Source: Pseudomonadota bacterium
GTDB lineage: Bacteria > Pseudomonadota > Gammaproteobacteria > Steroidobacterales > Steroidobacteraceae
DNA: 7,682 nt
Assembly: GCA_021850555.1 (NCBI GenBank)
Contig: JAJZLX010000050.1
Span: forward strand, 1 to 7,682
Reading direction: 5' to 3'
Below, one piece after another: positions 6,742 to 7,682 of this stretch (its first letter is position 1; each line of letters begins with the position of its first letter). Below the pieces are notes generated by a model that was not told the DNA's origin, ran no database searches, and saw only the letters and a list, made by a program, of their open reading frames with translations. Both the position numbers and the translations under genes were made by a program.

Positions 6742-7062
6742 TCACGAGGAGGCGCCTGGGCGGGCGAGTGCGGCACGCTGCAGTGCACGCGAGGCGAATC
6801 CGCTGCGGGTGCGCGCAGGGCTCTGACCATCGACAAATTGCAGGGCCGCGGCCATGGCGAGCTCACGCGCCTTAATCTCAGATCCGAGTGCGCGCGCGGC
6901 TCGTTCGACGAGGCCACGATCGAGGCTGATCGTGGTCATCTTTTTGCCGGGCAGGCAAATCCGTACGCGCACGTAGTCGTACTTTTTATTCTGTGCCCCG
7001 CCCGCTCCAGTGGCGGCGGGCACGTGCGCTGGGGTGGGGGCAGTGGCGTGACTTTCGGACAT
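6742..7062 (-). CDS. small ribbon-helix-helix-like DNA-binding protein
   Basis: This 106-aa protein begins at the ATG whose complement is CAT at 7060-7062, with GAGGAG seven bases upstream; an ATG at 7077 and the open frame up to 7188 have no such site. Residues 1-25 are a disordered Ala/Pro/Thr/Gly-rich leader. Then come a basic strand (KKYDYVRVRICLPG, 26-39) and an MTTISLD strand (42-48) followed by helix RGLVERAARAL and helix KARELAMAAALQFV, the plan of CopG/Arc-type repressors, which bind operators as dimers through the beta strand. Residues 80-106 are basic and Ala/Arg-rich. Proteins of this type control plasmid and conjugation genes or act as antitoxins; no toxin is adjacent. It is convergent with the exported-protein gene and divergent from the membrane gene at 7179. 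The RHH call is inferred from the pattern; the exact family is not recognised. Confidence 0.65.
   Translation of the reverse strand: MSESHATAPTPAHVPAATGAGGAQNKKYDYVRVRICLPGKKMTTISLDRGLVERAARALGSEIKARELAMAAALQFVDGQSPARTRSGFASRALQRAALARPGASS
6912..6945 (+). terminator. possible intrinsic terminator for plus-strand transcripts, inside an antisense gene
   Basis: Bases 6914-6921 (CCACGATC) and 6928-6935 (GATCGTGG) form a perfect 8-bp stem around the 6-nt loop GAGGCT. A G-T and a G-C pair extend it to about 10 bp (6912-6937). TTTTT at 6941-6945 follows three bases later. It would stop read-through from the exported-protein gene, which ends about 190 bp upstream. The same bases encode the MTTISLDRG strand region of the minus-strand gene, so the hairpin may be incidental. 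Confidence 0.35.
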
Positions 7063-7107
7063 TTCAGGTCTCCTCATGGCTATATGCTCAATCGGGCTTA
7101 CCCCATA

Positions 7108-7115
7108 GCTATAGC
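7108..7115. promoter_or_regulatory. GCTATAGC palindrome in the divergent intergenic region
   Basis: This perfect 8-bp palindrome lies between the divergent minus gene (start 7062) and plus gene (start 7179). A further GCTAT (7079-7083) is inverted relative to ATAGC at 7105-7109. The TATAG core recalls the arm of the inverted repeat at 5974-6006. It may be a regulator half-site or a -10-like element for the minus-strand gene; no convincing -35 box was found. Confidence 0.3.
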
Positions 7116-7126
7116 AATCAGAGGCG

Positions 7127-7146
7127 GAAATTTTTTTATCCCGCGA
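7127..7146. repeat. 20-bp repeat, copy B (between the RHH-like gene and the 7179 gene)
   Basis: The plus strand reads GAA-A-T7-ATCCC-GCGA and matches 5942-5961 at 18 of 20 positions in the same orientation, 1185 bp away. Here it is non-coding: about 65 bp upstream of the RHH-like start on the minus strand and 33 bp upstream of the 7179 ATG on the plus strand. Conservation outside coding sequence makes a regulatory site more likely than chance. Confidence 0.7.
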
Positions 7147-7155
7147 GTTCCCGAA

Positions 7156-7174
7156 ATTTCTTCGGAAATATAAA
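7156..7174 (+). promoter_or_regulatory. UUCG hairpin and TATAAA box just before the 7179 start
   Basis: ATTTC (7156-7160), TTCG (7161-7164) and GAAAT (7165-7169) form a 5-bp stem with a C(UUCG)G tetraloop. TATAAA (7169-7174) is a -10-like box ending four bases before the ATG, with only poor -35 candidates. No Shine-Dalgarno precedes 7179. If the box is used, the transcript would begin at or next to the ATG (leaderless); if transcription begins further upstream, the hairpin sits in the leader. Confidence 0.3.
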
Positions 7175-7178
7175 TACC

Positions 7179-7682
7179 ATGCGGACACGTCTCCTCGGGT
7201 CGTTTTTATTCGTCCTGATCTTCTGGTGGCTGGTGCTGAGCTTCTGGTGGGCTACAACGCCGCCCCAGGAAGCGCTTCAGCGCCTCACAGGCGCCGCGGC
7301 GATCCTGCCCTGGGCTCAACCCATCCATGGCCTGAAACCGACCATATTCGATTTCTGGAGCATTCAGCGCGATACCGTCGCGTTGTGGACCGGCCCGCTC
7401 ACACTGGTCTGGATCGCCCTTGCGCTCGCAGCCGCCGCGCTGGTTTGGGGCGTCGCCTACGGCTTGCACCTGCGGCGAGAAGACCGGGTGGCCCCCTCGG
7501 CGCCATACCGCGGCATCGGGATCACATTCGGTGTTCTCCCCGCGCCCGCACCGCCAGAGCAGCTCGAGGTCTCTCTCGATGTCGCGGGCAAAGAGATCGG
7601 CGAGCTGCTCGCTCGGATCGATCCTCTCGAGCGCGCGGTGCTCGAGGATCTGCTCGCGATGCTGGCTGCGGCCGGCCTCTCC
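7179..7682 (+). CDS. membrane protein, N-terminal part, runs off the window
   Basis: The frame is open from the ATG at 7179 to the last base (168 codons) with no stop. Two hydrophobic helices are clear: about residues 6-25 (very Trp/Phe-rich) and about 68-95, separated by a roughly 45-residue loop containing GLKPTIFDFWSIQRD. The basic LHLRRED at 96-102 would then be cytoplasmic by the positive-inside rule, followed by a Pro-rich linker and a helical acidic region (KEIGELLARIDPLERAVLEDLLAMLAAAGL). Two N-terminal helices before a cytoplasmic body resemble the topology of coupling proteins, but no Walker motif is in view and other membrane-anchored proteins share it. Function is not recognised. 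Coding bias is strong: G/C-rich third positions, apart from one TTA codon at residue 10. There is no clear ribosome site, and no upstream in-frame ATG or GTG was found. Confidence 0.7.
   Translation, partial: MRTRLLGSFLFVLIFWWLVLSFWWATTPPQEALQRLTGAAAILPWAQPIHGLKPTIFDFWSIQRDTVALWTGPLTLVWIALALAAAALVWGVAYGLHLRREDRVAPSAPYRGIGITFGVLPAPAPPEQLEVSLDVAGKEIGELLARIDPLERAVLEDLLAMLAAAGLS

Noticed and set aside
296..7646. Frequent CTCGAG hexamers
   Set aside because: They fall almost always in Leu-Glu codon pairs of real genes and fit the codon preference; there is no regular spacing to suggest uptake or recombination sites.
1..7682. CRISPR arrays, tRNA or rRNA genes, insertion sequences, integrase or attachment sites
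   Set aside because: No spaced direct-repeat array, cloverleaf, transposase motif or terminal inverted repeat was found on either strand.

Overview
The window is a GC-rich stretch of DNA that most resembles the end of an F-type (MPF_F) conjugative type IV secretion operon. It then enters a short accessory and regulatory region with genes on both strands. Base composition and the F-like TraF/TraH/TraG proteins point to a proteobacterium, probably a gamma- or related proteobacterium carrying a conjugative plasmid or integrative conjugative element. No integrase, attachment site, origin or replication gene is visible, so plasmid and ICE cannot be told apart.

Bases 1-4979 (plus strand) are a tightly packed block: the 3' end of traF (thioredoxin-fold pilus-assembly protein), complete traH (557 aa, exported, with the TraH GCGGI motif) and complete traG (939 aa, polytopic N-terminal half plus a long periplasmic/entry-exclusion-type tail). 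Gaps are 34 and 13 bp, so the three are probably co-transcribed. The contiguous order traF-traH-traG recalls SXT/R391-like systems; in F other genes lie between traF and traH. These proteins assemble the conjugative pilus and stabilise mating pairs at the cell envelope.

Bases 4980-7178 hold four small genes. A plus-strand 85-aa single-pass membrane protein (5163-5420) has a glycine-rich tail of unknown role. A minus-strand DUF2384 (Xre/MbcA/ParS-type antitoxin) protein (5452-5946) has no RES toxin beside it. A plus-strand exported protein (6032-6718) has TcpQ-like and secretin-N0-like repeats. A minus-strand ribbon-helix-helix-like protein (6742-7062) is convergent with it. The AT-rich gaps between these genes contain the most striking non-coding structure: a perfect 10-bp inverted repeat inside a symmetric divergent promoter, a 20-bp near-identical repeat at the heads of the two regulator regions, and an excess of the heptamer TTTTTAT.

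From 7179 a further plus-strand membrane protein starts and runs off the right edge; its function is not recognisable from the 168 residues present. The likely reading is that the transfer operon ends near 5.0-5.4 kb, two small DNA-binding proteins control this junction, and another functional module begins at the right edge. No wholly new system is demonstrated; the regulatory junction and the exported protein are the parts most worth a second look.
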